Shown: positions 55,643 through 64,000 of the stretch, one piece after another
How positions within the stretch are numbered: position 1 is the stretch's first letter
Layout of the letters: every line of letters starts with the position of its first letter
Source of the DNA: Adiantum capillus-veneris
Lineage: Eukaryota > Streptophyta > Polypodiopsida > Polypodiales > Pteridaceae
NCBI GenBank assembly: GCA_014529385.2
Contig: CM043969.1
Coordinates: 32,838,446 to 32,902,445, forward strand
Length of the DNA: 64,000 nucleotides
Reading direction: 5' to 3'
The notes under the pieces: generated by a model
Seen by the model: the letters and a program-made list of their open reading frames with translations, nothing else
Database searches by the model: none
What the model was told of the DNA's origin: nothing
Made by a program: the position numbers and the translations under genes

Positions 55643-58600
55643 TCATGTACCATCATAGAGCATCTTTTCCAAAGAGAGTGCTTCAGAGTCCTTGACGAGA
55701 TCTTCATTGTTTAGCCCCTCAGAATTTTGGCTGGAGTTACACTCATGCTTCATGTAACAATACTTACATAAGACAGCGGCCTTTGGACAGATCTTTGGTA
55801 GATCCTTTGGTAGAAGGCGACTCAAATAGGGCTTCAAGCGATACCCGTTTACTTTCCTGGAGTGCTCTTTACCATTCAAGTCCATAAGTTGATAGTAACT
55901 TGAATTGAAAGCCTTCTTGACTATGTATGACCCTTGCCATCTTGTTTCAAACTTGGCATCAAAACGATTGTCAAGTCGATTGTCATACCTTAGCACAAGC
56001 TCTCCTTCCTTGATGCCTTTGTCCTTCAGTTTCTTGTCGTGCGTTTCTTTCGCTTGTGTGGCTTTCCTCTTGTAGCACTCATATGCTGCTTCTCTTTTCC
56101 ACTCAAGCTCCACTAATGTAAGAAGTCGATCCATCCATACCTCTTGATCATCTTGTGCTCCTTTGCCATGAAGTCGCATTGTTGGAATGTTGAGCTCGAT
56201 AGGCTGCAAAGCCTCTTGACCATAGACCAAGTGAAATGGTGTGAACTCCGTGGCTTCCCTATATGTGGTTCGATATGCCCACAAGGCACCATCCAAGAAG
56301 TCATCCCATAATTTTGTCTTGTTTTGCACCATCTTTCTAATGATTCCTGCAATGAAACCATTAGCCTTCTCCACCAAACCATTTGACTGTGGGTAGTATG
56401 GTGTGCTATGACGATGTAGAATGTGAAGCTCTTCACAAACTTCTGTGAGCAATCCTTTTCTAAACCCTGGACCATTATCAGAAACAATCTCCAAAGGTGT
56501 GCCAAATCTACAACAAATGTGAGTGTAGACGAATTTGCTCACTGTCTTCTCATTTACCTTTGCCACACTTTGTGCTTCCACCCACCTAGTCATATAGTCT
56601 ACAGCCACTAGAATGTAGAGTTTACCATTTCTTGTCCTAGGCAGAGGACCCATAGCATCAATGCCCCACTTTTCAAAGGGTCCATTTGCAAGCACTATTT
56701 GCCTCGGGCCATGCACCAACCTTCTATTTCCATTTATCTGACAAGTGTGACAGCTTTTACACCAATGTTGAACATCCACATGCAAACTTGGCCAAACATA
56801 CCCCGAAAACAAAATCTTCTTCACAGTTAATTCTTGGGCAAAATGACCACCACATGCCTCTTCATGCAAACCTTTTAGAATGGCTGGAATTTCCTTGATA
56901 GTTGGTACTCGTCTACACACTTGATCCTTCCCTCTTTGATAGAGGGAGCCTTCTAGGAAGAGATATACGCTTGCCTTCTTCATGAGTCTCCTCTTCTGGG
57001 CTTTTGTGAAGTCTGGTGGAAACTCACCCTCCAAAATGTAGCCAATGATGGGAGCCAATGACTCCAATCCCTGGTACCTCGGTTGCTTCACAGCAGCCGC
57101 CACCATGATGACCTGCACTTCTTTCTTTACACATGCAACGGCTTGTTGTGCAATTAAATCAGCATCTTCATTCTGTTTCCTAGGAATATGATATAGTTGC
57201 ACTTCTTCAAATTGATTAAACAATCTACGAATGGCATGAACTTTTGTCCGTAAGCTCTCATTCTTGCATGCCCAAATGCCTAAAATCTGTTTAACAATGA
57301 GAAGTGCATCTCCCTTTACCATGAGGCGTTGTATCCCTTGGCCAATGCACATCTTCAAACCTTGAAGTAGAGTGTCATATTCTGCTTCATTGTTGCTAGC
57401 TGAACTTGGTAGATTGAACTTCTCTTTCATGACCACCTCTCCACTTGGGTTGAGCAACACTAGCCCTCCCCCTGCTTTTCCTGTGGCTCGACGAAAAGCT
57501 CCATCAAAGAACAAAGTAAAAGCATTAGGAATACTTTTTGGTGGTGGCAATGGTAGGGTCTTTACTTCAGGCACCTTAATCTCCTTTTCGTGCACCCTAT
57601 AAGTGAGAATCCCTGCCAATTGTGCACGCACACTATCTTCTACCTTGAAAGAGTATTGAAACTCTTGCAACTCCATAATCCACTTTGAGATCCTAGTACT
57701 AAGATTCATTTGAGATGACACCCAAGGGAACAAATTTTCTGCAGTGAGAATTACAAAAGGTTTTGGTAGCAGGTAGGATATAAACTTTCTCACCGCAAAC
57801 ATGAGAGAAAGCATCATGAGTTCTGCTTCTGTGTAGTCTCTCTCCAAAGCATTCATGACCCTACTAGCAAAGTAGATGGGTCGCATCCTTGTACTGTGGG
57901 GATCTTGTTGTAGCAACACAGCACCAATTGTTTCTTTCCCAGCATTAGAGCTAACAAAGAATGTGTACTCCCAACAAGGAGGCATGAGTGTTGGTAGCTC
58001 TGACAAAATGACTTTAATTTTACAAAAGTACTCTTCAAGCTCATCAGACCATGCAAATTCTACTTGTTGTGTCAACTTTTGCAAAGGGTGAAGTAACTCC
58101 GAGGCTAAGTGAATGAAGCGTGACATATACTTCACCTTTTGAATGAATGAGATGACCTCCTTGAGACTCTTGGGTGATGGTAGCTCAATAAGAGCCTTTG
58201 CCTTCGAAGGATCCACTTCAATGCCTTTGTAAGAAACTTTATGACCAAGCAAGATTACTTCATCCTCACCTATATGGCACTTGTCGGGGTTGAGTTGACC
58301 TCCCATGTCGTAGAGCTTCTTTAAACCTTCTTCTACCTTTTGTAGATGCAATGATTTTGAGCTATAAATACAGAAATCATCAATGAACACCCTAATTGAC
58401 TTTCCAAAGAATGCTTGAAACACCATATTCATGAAACGTTGGAATGTTGCAGGAGCATTTGTCAGACCAAATGGCATGACTCTAAAAGCATAACAACCCC
58501 AAGGAGTGATAAAGGTTGTTTTCAATTGATCCTCCAGTGCAATCCCTATTTGAAAGTAACCTGAGTAACCATCGCACACAGTGTACTTCTCATGACCAGC

Positions 58601-60925
58601 TACCTCATTTAGTATCTCATCCTGGAATGGGAGGGGAAAGTGATCTCTCTTTGTTGCCTCATTGAGGGGACGGTAATCCACACACACCCTCCACTTGCCG
58701 TTCTTCTTAGGAGTGACAACAACAGGAGAGACCCACTCTGAATTCTCCACTGGATAAATGAACCCTGCTGCTAGAAGCTTTCTTACCTCCTTGAGTAAAG
58801 CCTGCTCCTTGATGACTCCTAGCCTTCGTAGCTTCTGAGCCTTAGGTGTGGCCTCTGGCTTCAACTCAATTTTGTGTTGAACAGCATCTACTCCACGCAC
58901 ATCGGTGTAGTCTTTAGCAAAAAGCCTAGGAAACTTCCTTAGCACACATTTGAACTCCTCTCTTTCATCCTTTGTAAGTGTTGTTGATAGCATACCTTCC
59001 AGCATCCCTTCATCTTGATATTCAACTTCGTTCTCTTGAGGACCTACCTCCTCCAAGCCTTGACAAGAGGTCTCTTGGTTGCTTGGCTTAAACCTTACCC
59101 CCATGACTTCGATGGAAGACTCCTCTTCAGTAATGCTGCCGCTACTTTCTTCTTCTGAAGTGCTATCGGTCCAACCTTCTTCCGTCTCACTTTGAGATGA
59201 TTCTTCATGGAGCTCCTCTTGGCGTTGCTCCTTCATGTCAAAGACAACCTTCTTGTGATTGTCATTCCTGCAAATTAGCTTTCCACTCTCCCAATCCTGC
59301 AAAGCTCGCATTTTCATTAGCCATGGTCTTCCTAGGATAAATGGGTAACCATTTCCCTTGGTAGACATGACATAGAAATCCACTGCCTTCTTAATGCCAA
59401 AGGCCTCCACAAAAACATTTTTACAAATGCCTACGCACCTAGCCTTGCTATTGTTTGCCATCTTGACCCTAATTTCAGGTGTCTCATGGATGTGCATGCC
59501 TAGTTTTTGCATGAGTCCCTCTGTCATGATGCAAATTTGTGCACCCCCATCCACTAGACCTTTCCTAACCAATCTCCCTTTGATGTAACAGTCTAGCACC
59601 GGTGTAATGTCCTCATTCATTTCAGCTTGTGCAATTTTTACAACAGGCACACTCTCTTTTACCTTTCTCCTAGTGCTAACTGCCCTTGTTAAATCCCTCC
59701 TAACTTGTGGACATAATGCAAGAAATTGAGGCCATGAAATATCAGGACCCTTACCTCTCATGTCTTCCAACAAGTTGTACGGAGCCATACCATGTCCAAG
59801 AGGGAAGTCTTGGAGGTTGATACGACGTCGAGTCCTCTTGGTTTCCTTGGTTCCCTTTGCCTTCTTGCCTTGTCCATGGTCACTCTGTGATGTGACTCCT
59901 TCTTTCTCTTTACCTTTTCCTCGGCCACGCTTAATTCCATTGGCTTCCATGTCAACCTCATTTGAATTTGTCACCTCTACCACATGCACATTTGGATCTG
60001 GCAAAGGTGGAACTCCTTCTACCCCGTGTGGAGGTGGTCTTGGTCCATTTGGCCTTTGTAGAAGCCTTGGTTGTTGACCAGTTCCTTCACCTGCATTCAT
60101 CACTGGGTAATTCAAGTTAGGCCTCCCTGGCTCCCCACGGGGACAAGGACAATTATACATCCCATGTCCAGACTCTCCGCAATTCCAACATTGCAAGACT
60201 CTCCTAGGTCGTGGATCTCGCTCTTCAGACTTCTTTGCTTGTCCCTTTGGACCTACAACTTGTGCAAGGTGAATTGACAGGCTACTTAAAGATTTGTTTA
60301 ACTTCTCAATTACTTCCGCCGTTACCTCAGGAAGCTCCCTCGATGTTGATGCTTGTGACTTACCTTTGGGTCTAAGACCTTCTATTGGAACCTCTCCCCT
60401 TAAGCACTTGAGTTTCCTATACTTCTCAGCAGCCCTAGTTTCAGCTGCATCAAAAGTAGCAGGTGCACCCGCCTCAACTTTTACCTTAAGGTCAGGAAAG
60501 AGTCCGGCTATGAACCTCTCCTTCTTTAAAAATTCTGCACCATCACTAGGGTTAGTAACATTTCGTATCCATAGAGCCCAAAGACGTAGAAACTCTTGCT
60601 TGTACAAGTAGTAGTCATCTAAGTCTTTTTGCTTATGAGAAACAATGTCTTGCCATAGTTTTTGAGTGTTTTGGGGATCAAAGAAGTATCTCTTAAAACG
60701 ATTCAAAACTTCTGTGTAATTCCCCTTAACTTCCTCAGGCAAAGAGTCAAACCAAGTACTAGCATCTTTCCTAAGGACCACCTCAAACATTTCTACACGT
60801 TCTTGATCGGTTACTATCCTCTTGATACGGCAAGACATCTTGAAATTTGCTAAAAATAATTCTGCATCCTCTCCAGGCTCTCCAAAGAAAAGAGGATATC
60901 CAGACATTTGGCGTTGGCTCTCCAT
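55643..60925 (-). CDS. Gypsy-C gag-pol polyprotein, intact
   Basis: An open frame of 1760 codons. In order: gag capsid core ~40-170; CCHC knuckle at C246, C249, H254, C259; retropepsin with Asp459-Gly-Gly and ILGRPWL at 530-536; RT ~700-900 with FIDD (Asp849, Asp850); a first RNase H (~985-1075) that has lost catalytic acids (SSNAG and LTAEN where DAS and TD are usual); a second, archaic-type RNase H with Asp1141, Glu1180, Asp1206 and Asp1254 or 1256; integrase with His1354/His1361, Cys1392/Cys1395 and a DD35E triad Asp1423, Asp1483, Glu1519; then an IN tail with GYRLKPY. Start: first ATG, 49 bp after the upstream ORF. All replication and integration motifs are present, which is unusual for this window. 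Gag and pol share one frame, so their ratio must be set another way. Confidence 0.97.
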   Translation of the reverse strand: MESQRQMSGYPLFFGEPGEDAELFLANFKMSCRIKRIVTDQERVEMFEVVLRKDASTWFDSLPEEVKGNYTEVLNRFKRYFFDPQNTQKLWQDIVSHKQKDLDDYYLYKQEFLRLWALWIRNVTNPSDGAEFLKKERFIAGLFPDLKVKVEAGAPATFDAAETRAAEKYRKLKCLRGEVPIEGLRPKGKSQASTSRELPEVTAEVIEKLNKSLSSLSIHLAQVVGPKGQAKKSEERDPRPRRVLQCWNCGESGHGMYNCPCPRGEPGRPNLNYPVMNAGEGTGQQPRLLQRPNGPRPPPHGVEGVPPLPDPNVHVVEVTNSNEVDMEANGIKRGRGKGKEKEGVTSQSDHGQGKKAKGTKETKRTRRRINLQDFPLGHGMAPYNLLEDMRGKGPDISWPQFLALCPQVRRDLTRAVSTRRKVKESVPVVKIAQAEMNEDITPVLDCYIKGRLVRKGLVDGGAQICIMTEGLMQKLGMHIHETPEIRVKMANNSKARCVGICKNVFVEAFGIKKAVDFYVMSTKGNGYPFILGRPWLMKMRALQDWESGKLICRNDNHKKVVFDMKEQRQEELHEESSQSETEEGWTDSTSEEESSGSITEEESSIEVMGVRFKPSNQETSCQGLEEVGPQENEVEYQDEGMLEGMLSTTLTKDEREEFKCVLRKFPRLFAKDYTDVRGVDAVQHKIELKPEATPKAQKLRRLGVIKEQALLKEVRKLLAAGFIYPVENSEWVSPVVVTPKKNGKWRVCVDYRPLNEATKRDHFPLPFQDEILNEVAGHEKYTVCDGYSGYFQIGIALEDQLKTTFITPWGCYAFRVMPFGLTNAPATFQRFMNMVFQAFFGKSIRVFIDDFCIYSSKSLHLQKVEEGLKKLYDMGGQLNPDKCHIGEDEVILLGHKVSYKGIEVDPSKAKALIELPSPKSLKEVISFIQKVKYMSRFIHLASELLHPLQKLTQQVEFAWSDELEEYFCKIKVILSELPTLMPPCWEYTFFVSSNAGKETIGAVLLQQDPHSTRMRPIYFASRVMNALERDYTEAELMMLSLMFAVRKFISYLLPKPFVILTAENLFPWVSSQMNLSTRISKWIMELQEFQYSFKVEDSVRAQLAGILTYRVHEKEIKVPEVKTLPLPPPKSIPNAFTLFFDGAFRRATGKAGGGLVLLNPSGEVVMKEKFNLPSSASNNEAEYDTLLQGLKMCIGQGIQRLMVKGDALLIVKQILGIWACKNESLRTKVHAIRRLFNQFEEVQLYHIPRKQNEDADLIAQQAVACVKKEVQVIMVAAAVKQPRYQGLESLAPIIGYILEGEFPPDFTKAQKRRLMKKASVYLFLEGSLYQRGKDQVCRRVPTIKEIPAILKGLHEEACGGHFAQELTVKKILFSGYVWPSLHVDVQHWCKSCHTCQINGNRRLVHGPRQIVLANGPFEKWGIDAMGPLPRTRNGKLYILVAVDYMTRWVEAQSVAKVNEKTVSKFVYTHICCRFGTPLEIVSDNGPGFRKGLLTEVCEELHILHRHSTPYYPQSNGLVEKANGFIAGIIRKMVQNKTKLWDDFLDGALWAYRTTYREATEFTPFHLVYGQEALQPIELNIPTMRLHGKGAQDDQEVWMDRLLTLVELEWKREAAYECYKRKATQAKETHDKKLKDKGIKEGELVLRYDNRLDNRFDAKFETRWQGSYIVKKAFNSSYYQLMDLNGKEHSRKVNGYRLKPYLSRLLPKDLPKICPKAAVLCKYCYMKHECNSSQNSEGLNNEDLVKDSEALSLEKMLYDGT

Positions 60926-60974
60926 TATTATGAAAGATTACAATACGAGTTACAATAAGGGATACAATAGAGAT

Positions 60975-61433
60975 CTAGAACCACTCGCCCGCAAATGAAG
61001 AAGTGAGAAAATACCACTCTAGGTTTTCTTCTTCAGCTATCCAAGCTTCAATAAGGTCTCGATTTGTTTGATCAAAACAAAAGGGTAGACTATTGATGAG
61101 CTCTAAGAAGGGTTGAAATTCTTCAAAGCTAAGGCGATAAACAGAAATCTCTAGAACTTCCTTTTCTGGATCCAAAAGAGCAACCACGTCCCAAGTGATA
61201 AATTGCACTTGCTCTACAATTCCCAATGCACAAGCGGTTTGTATAAAAACTAGATCTTCATGCTCGTCGAAGGCCGTGAGAAAGTAGCAATTGACTAGGA
61301 GCTCCTTTCCTTCGAGTTCCACACAGTCGGAGTGAGGCAACCTTCTCACAATTTCATAAAGAACATCCTCATCAAGTCTAATCAAGTTTGCAAGATTTAA
61401 AGACTCCACTTGTGCTACAAAATTCCTGGACAA
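60975..61433 (-). CDS. Gypsy-C accessory ORF B2 (152 codons)
   Basis: Intact ORF directly before gag-pol (49 bp gap). No known family recognised. Paralogous to B1: shared blocks are VRRLPH, an FIQ-x-ACAL-type block, a conserved V-x-F-x-x-W, RL-x-F-x-EF and LINSLPF. In LINSLPF five of seven codons differ from B1, all synonymously; in VRRLPH five of six. The protein is acidic, mostly predicted helical, with no signal peptide or membrane segment. The N-terminal LDEDVLYEIVRRLP stretch faintly recalls the start of an F-box, which is only a guess. An alternative reading, that it is a gag exon, is unlikely because it has its own start and stop. Confidence 0.8.
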   Translation of the reverse strand: MSRNFVAQVESLNLANLIRLDEDVLYEIVRRLPHSDCVELEGKELLVNCYFLTAFDEHEDLVFIQTACALGIVEQVQFITWDVVALLDPEKEVLEISVYRLSFEEFQPFLELINSLPFCFDQTNRDLIEAWIAEEENLEWYFLTSSFAGEWF

Positions 61434-61479
61434 AAACTCCTTAGGATTATGGTTAAATCATTCAAAAGCATAAAGAGAT

Positions 61480-62034
61480 TTACAATGTCTCTATGAACAA
61501 AGTGTCATAGAAAGTAGAGAAGGATGAGAATTTATACAAATTTGCAATCTTCTCTATGCTCTCTTTATTAAGACAAGCTCTGAATAGCTCCCTATCTCCT
61601 TTGTTGAAAGCGAAAGGAAGACTATTAATAAGATGCAAATGAGGGAAAAATTCACCAAATGTGAGTCTATGAAGCATGAACTCTGGCCGCAAGTTTCCTG
61701 AAGAGTCTTCCTCAATGGTGAAATGCACTCGCCAAACGCCAAATTTCACTCTATTTACCAATCTTAGGGCACACACTAGTTGGATGAATGCGCGGTCTTC
61801 CTTAGTGCCCAACAACAAGAGGAAAATGGAATCAACGCGTAGGACCTTCCGTCTTAACTTCACCACCCTCTTGTTATGAGGGAGACGCCTTACTACTTGC
61901 TCCTGCAACTCAATTGGTAATAGAGCTAGATCTCTAAGGATTGAACTTTCACTACACACACATTCCCAGTTAGAACAAATGATCATTTTTTTGTTTCTTG
62001 TAACAACTTGGACAAAGAAAAAACAAACATACAC
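61480..62034 (-). CDS. Gypsy-C accessory ORF B1 (184 codons)
   Basis: Intact ORF 46 bp upstream of B2 and in a different frame from it. The first ATG (62034) is followed by a Phe/Val-rich run; Met17 (61986) may be the real start, and the T-rich DNA before it could be a splice acceptor. Core: LLPIELQEQVVRRLPHNKR, EDRAFIQLVCAL, FGVWRV, HRLTFGEFFPHLHLINSLPF. The core lines up with B2 across about 120 residues. It is more basic than B2. The retained coding pattern between paralogues argues for a protein under selection. Function unknown. Confidence 0.78.
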   Translation of the reverse strand: MYVCFFFVQVVTRNKKMIICSNWECVCSESSILRDLALLPIELQEQVVRRLPHNKRVVKLRRKVLRVDSIFLLLLGTKEDRAFIQLVCALRLVNRVKFGVWRVHFTIEEDSSGNLRPEFMLHRLTFGEFFPHLHLINSLPFAFNKGDRELFRACLNKESIEKIANLYKFSSFSTFYDTLFIETL

Positions 62035-62060
62035 ACTACTTTGCCGGGCTGCACTTCATT

Positions 62061-62279
62061 TTAAAATAAAATGAGCACATGTACATCAAAAGAAGTGTGG
62101 TAGTTGATGAGAGGTAGAATGACAGGGTTTGGTGATGCAAGAATTTCTCCTGCTCTTTGGGCACCAAACATGAACACCATTCGTTGTTGAAAATGGATCT
62201 TTCTACTAATTGCAACGTTTATTCTAATGTGTGGAGTAAAATGAAAGGGAAAAACCTCTATTCCTGGGCCATTATCCAT
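62061..62279 (-). CDS. Gypsy-C accessory ORF A2 (72 codons)
   Basis: Intact short ORF, 26 bp upstream of B1. Its last 54 residues align without gaps to A1, with 22 identities by eye. The best block is EI-x-ASxNPxILPLIxY. In that block, conserved residues E, I, A, N, L and I use different synonymous codons in the two copies. The C-terminus is hydrophobic (FDVHVLILF). No family recognised. The hydrophobic end followed by T-rich DNA may mean the coding part is an exon that ends earlier. Confidence 0.68.
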   Translation of the reverse strand: MDNGPGIEVFPFHFTPHIRINVAISRKIHFQQRMVFMFGAQRAGEILASPNPVILPLINYHTSFDVHVLILF

Positions 62280-62300
62280 GGCCTATGCATGTCCTAATGC

Positions 62301-62513
62301 TTAAAAAAAAACAAAAATATAGACGTCCAAACTAAGGTCGTACCTAATGAGAGGCAAAATAAAAGGATTTACTGAAGCGTTTATCTCGGCCAACCTAAGA
62401 GGACCTAAAATTCTACGAATGACACGTTGAAATTGCAACTTAGTACTAACAATTATGTGTACCTTTTGCCTTGCAATGGGAATGAAAGGATCATACAAAG
62501 CTTCGTGATTCAT
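62301..62513 (-). CDS. Gypsy-C accessory ORF A1 (70 codons)
   Basis: First ORF after the primer-binding site and 21 bp upstream of A2, in the same frame as A2. Shares the A2 core (FQ, then EI-x-ASxNP-x-ILPLI, then S-x-DV). Basic N-terminal half, hydrophobic C-terminal end (LDVYIFVFF). A donor-like AG-GTACGA occurs within PLIRYD, and an acceptor-like T-rich tract ending GCATTAG lies just beyond the stop (about 62294-62310), so splicing could change its end. Function unknown. Confidence 0.65.
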   Translation of the reverse strand: MNHEALYDPFIPIARQKVHIIVSTKLQFQRVIRRILGPLRLAEINASVNPFILPLIRYDLSLDVYIFVFF

Positions 62514-62566
62514 GCAAACTACTTGACTATGCTAAAGGTTGATTCTACACAAAAATACACAAGCCG

Positions 62567-62584
62567 TCCTCAGTGGGGGCACCA
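62567..62584 (-). other. Primer-binding site of Gypsy-C
   Basis: Minus strand TGGTGCCCCCACTGAGGA, three bases from the LTR end at 62588. It differs from the sites of Gypsy-A and Gypsy-D, so another tRNA is used; I cannot say which. Confidence 0.8.
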
Positions 62585-62587
62585 ATT

Positions 62588-62848
62588 TGAGGCGGTCCGG
62601 GGCGGGCAACAAGAAGAGTGGCCTCTAGACACCCTTCAAGGCTCCCGTGCTGCTCAATGGGGCTGGGGCACAACACAACACAAACCAAAACAACAAACCC
62701 ACTACCAAATCCCAACTACACAAGGGGCACCACCTAGTTTAAGAGCGAACTAGGACGCAAAAGAGGAGAATGGTTAGAGCAACCCACAAACAAGCAAGGA
62801 ATTACACTAACCCTAACACCAATGGAATACTCTCACACACTAAAACAC

Positions 62849-62909
<61 letters not shown>

Positions 62910-64000
62910 TGCTCGGGCTGCTTTGAAACGTATCGGCGATGATCAAGCAAACACAACTATATATTTAAGAAAGAGATAGAAAGGGGGAGGGGGTGCTTGT
63001 TGCATTAATACCTTCTTACAAATCTGTCATGACAAATCAAAGTGAGATTAGTACTTGTTCAACATAGCTTGCGTAAATTTCACCACAACACATCACTAGA
63101 AAAGCCACCCCAATCACTGTCTTAAGGCCAGGGGAGTCCTCTCCACCCTATCGCCCTCTTACAGTATGTGGGATTTATGGCTAGATTGATGACAACACCA
63201 GAGACAAGCTATCAAGAACTTTAAAAAAAACCAAGACACTTACGCATCATTGTTGTCCATTACTTCACGTTGGAAGGGAGACAAAATATCCAAGATTAGT
63301 CCAAATCCACCCTCCTTGATTCAGCGAATGTTGGGCTTACACTAGTAGGAGAAATGATAGATTTCCTACTCTCAATTGAATGATCACTCTCTCTCTTACA
63401 ATGGCATAGATTTCCCTTGCTAATCCCCTATTACAACACATGCACATGCATAAGACAATGAGCTTCCACTCAAGAGCTCCTTCTAGAGAGGTTGAGCTTG
63501 GCTTCTCAAGCTATAGCATAGTGCTCTTGCTTATGGCTTCCCCCCTTTTATGCTAGCTACACCCTCCTTTTATAGCAATTTTGAAGGCTAGGGTTACTCC
63601 TCTAACCATGGTTGGGTTAGATTTTCAGCAATTTATCTAATTTCTTTTGCTTGGAATTATCAAGAAGTTGGTGGGGAAAGAGAGAGGAGAGAAATGGAGG
63701 TGATAGGACTTTTCATAGTGGGTTAGTGTTAGTAGAGTTAGTATTAATTTACAAATGGAATTGAATATTTACAATGGGAGTATCCATGCAGGATACAAAT
63801 AAGGAAGAAAAACTCTTAAGAGGTAAGAAAAGGTGGATTTCTTACAAGGTTGATGCTCCAAGTGTCTTGAGTAGGGTCAATTTTGACGCTTGTTGACGGT
63901 CCACTAGCTTTGACGGTACATTTTTTCTCCACTCTTGACCTTCCTTGAGAGACAAGGTAATTGAAGCTGAGTAATCAACCACCATGATGCTGTCTTTTAA
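62588..64000 (-). repeat. 5' LTR of Gypsy-C (partial, cut by the window end)
   Basis: From CGCCTCA at 62588 (minus-strand LTR end), collinear with 52937-54350 of the 3' LTR and nearly identical. It includes the (GA)n tract at about 62852-62906 and the TATA-like box at 63566-63574. The LTR start and right-hand target duplication lie beyond 64000. Confidence 0.95.

Larger units (their letters stand above)
52937..64000 (-). mobile_element. Gypsy-C: intact dual-RNase-H gypsy element with four extra ORFs
   Basis: Minus-strand element, running off the right end of the window. 3' LTR 52937-55614, polypurine tract 55619-55630, intact gag-pol 60925-55643, four upstream ORFs (61433-60975, 62034-61480, 62279-62061, 62513-62301), primer-binding site 62567-62584, 5' LTR 62588 onward. 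Over the ~1.4 kb where both LTRs are visible I find about five substitutions, microsatellite length changes and one single-base indel, so insertion is recent. With every frame open, it is a good candidate for an active or lately active element. Confidence 0.95.

Overview
The window is nuclear DNA from a land plant with a large, repeat-rich genome. I cannot name the species: nothing in it is diagnostic, and a fern, a gymnosperm or a large angiosperm genome would all fit. The evidence for a plant is the set of families: Tork/Tnt1-like Ty1/copia elements primed by initiator-Met tRNA, Ty3/gypsy elements with two RNase H domains (the plant Tat/Ogre hallmark), a CACTA (En/Spm) transposon with TNP2 and TNPA genes, a plant hAT transposon, and a relic of a plant-specific heavy-metal-associated isoprenylated (HIPP) gene. 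I see no intact ordinary host gene. Essentially the whole window is nested transposable elements, named here by letter. Layout, left to right: 1-4193, decayed 3' part of Copia-1 (+), inserted in the integrase end of a gypsy remnant, Gypsy-E (+, 4194-5712), in which a retropepsin-like domain follows the integrase in the same frame. 5713-15619, Gypsy-D (-), a gag-only element with 2.8-kb LTRs and a perfect CATTG target duplication; its gag seems to begin in an exon inside the LTR. Its 5' LTR is split by a 2.6-kb solo LTR (10386-12996) of the Gypsy-C family. 15620-19086, unassigned and LTR-like DNA ending in a gypsy primer-binding site. 19087-24619, Copia-2 (-), one uninterrupted frame carrying only nonsense mutations. 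24620-47010, Gypsy-A (-), a dual-RNase-H gypsy element split by two DNA transposons: a CACTA element (27703-34266, TSD AAT) inside its reverse transcriptase and a 9.1-kb hAT element (34513-43609, 8-bp TSD) between protease and RT. 47011-51480, gag-protease-RT remnant of Gypsy-F (+). 51490-52936, a chromovirus-like scrap (Gypsy-G) and locally duplicated DNA. 52937 to the end, Gypsy-C (-), the only intact element: an open 1760-codon gag-protease-RT-RH-RH-integrase frame, near-identical LTRs, and four short ORFs between the primer-binding site and gag. The most interesting feature is that set of four ORFs in Gypsy-C. They form two paralogous pairs (A1/A2 and B1/B2). In the conserved blocks I compared codon by codon, the paralogues differ mostly at synonymous third positions, which points to selection on protein sequence. 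I recognise no known family in them. Next in interest are the LTR-borne gag exon of Gypsy-D, the integrase-retropepsin arrangement of Gypsy-E, the hAT element with a kinase-like gene, structured subterminal repeats and large hairpins, and the HIPP relic carried by the CACTA element. All coordinates and alignments were read by eye.
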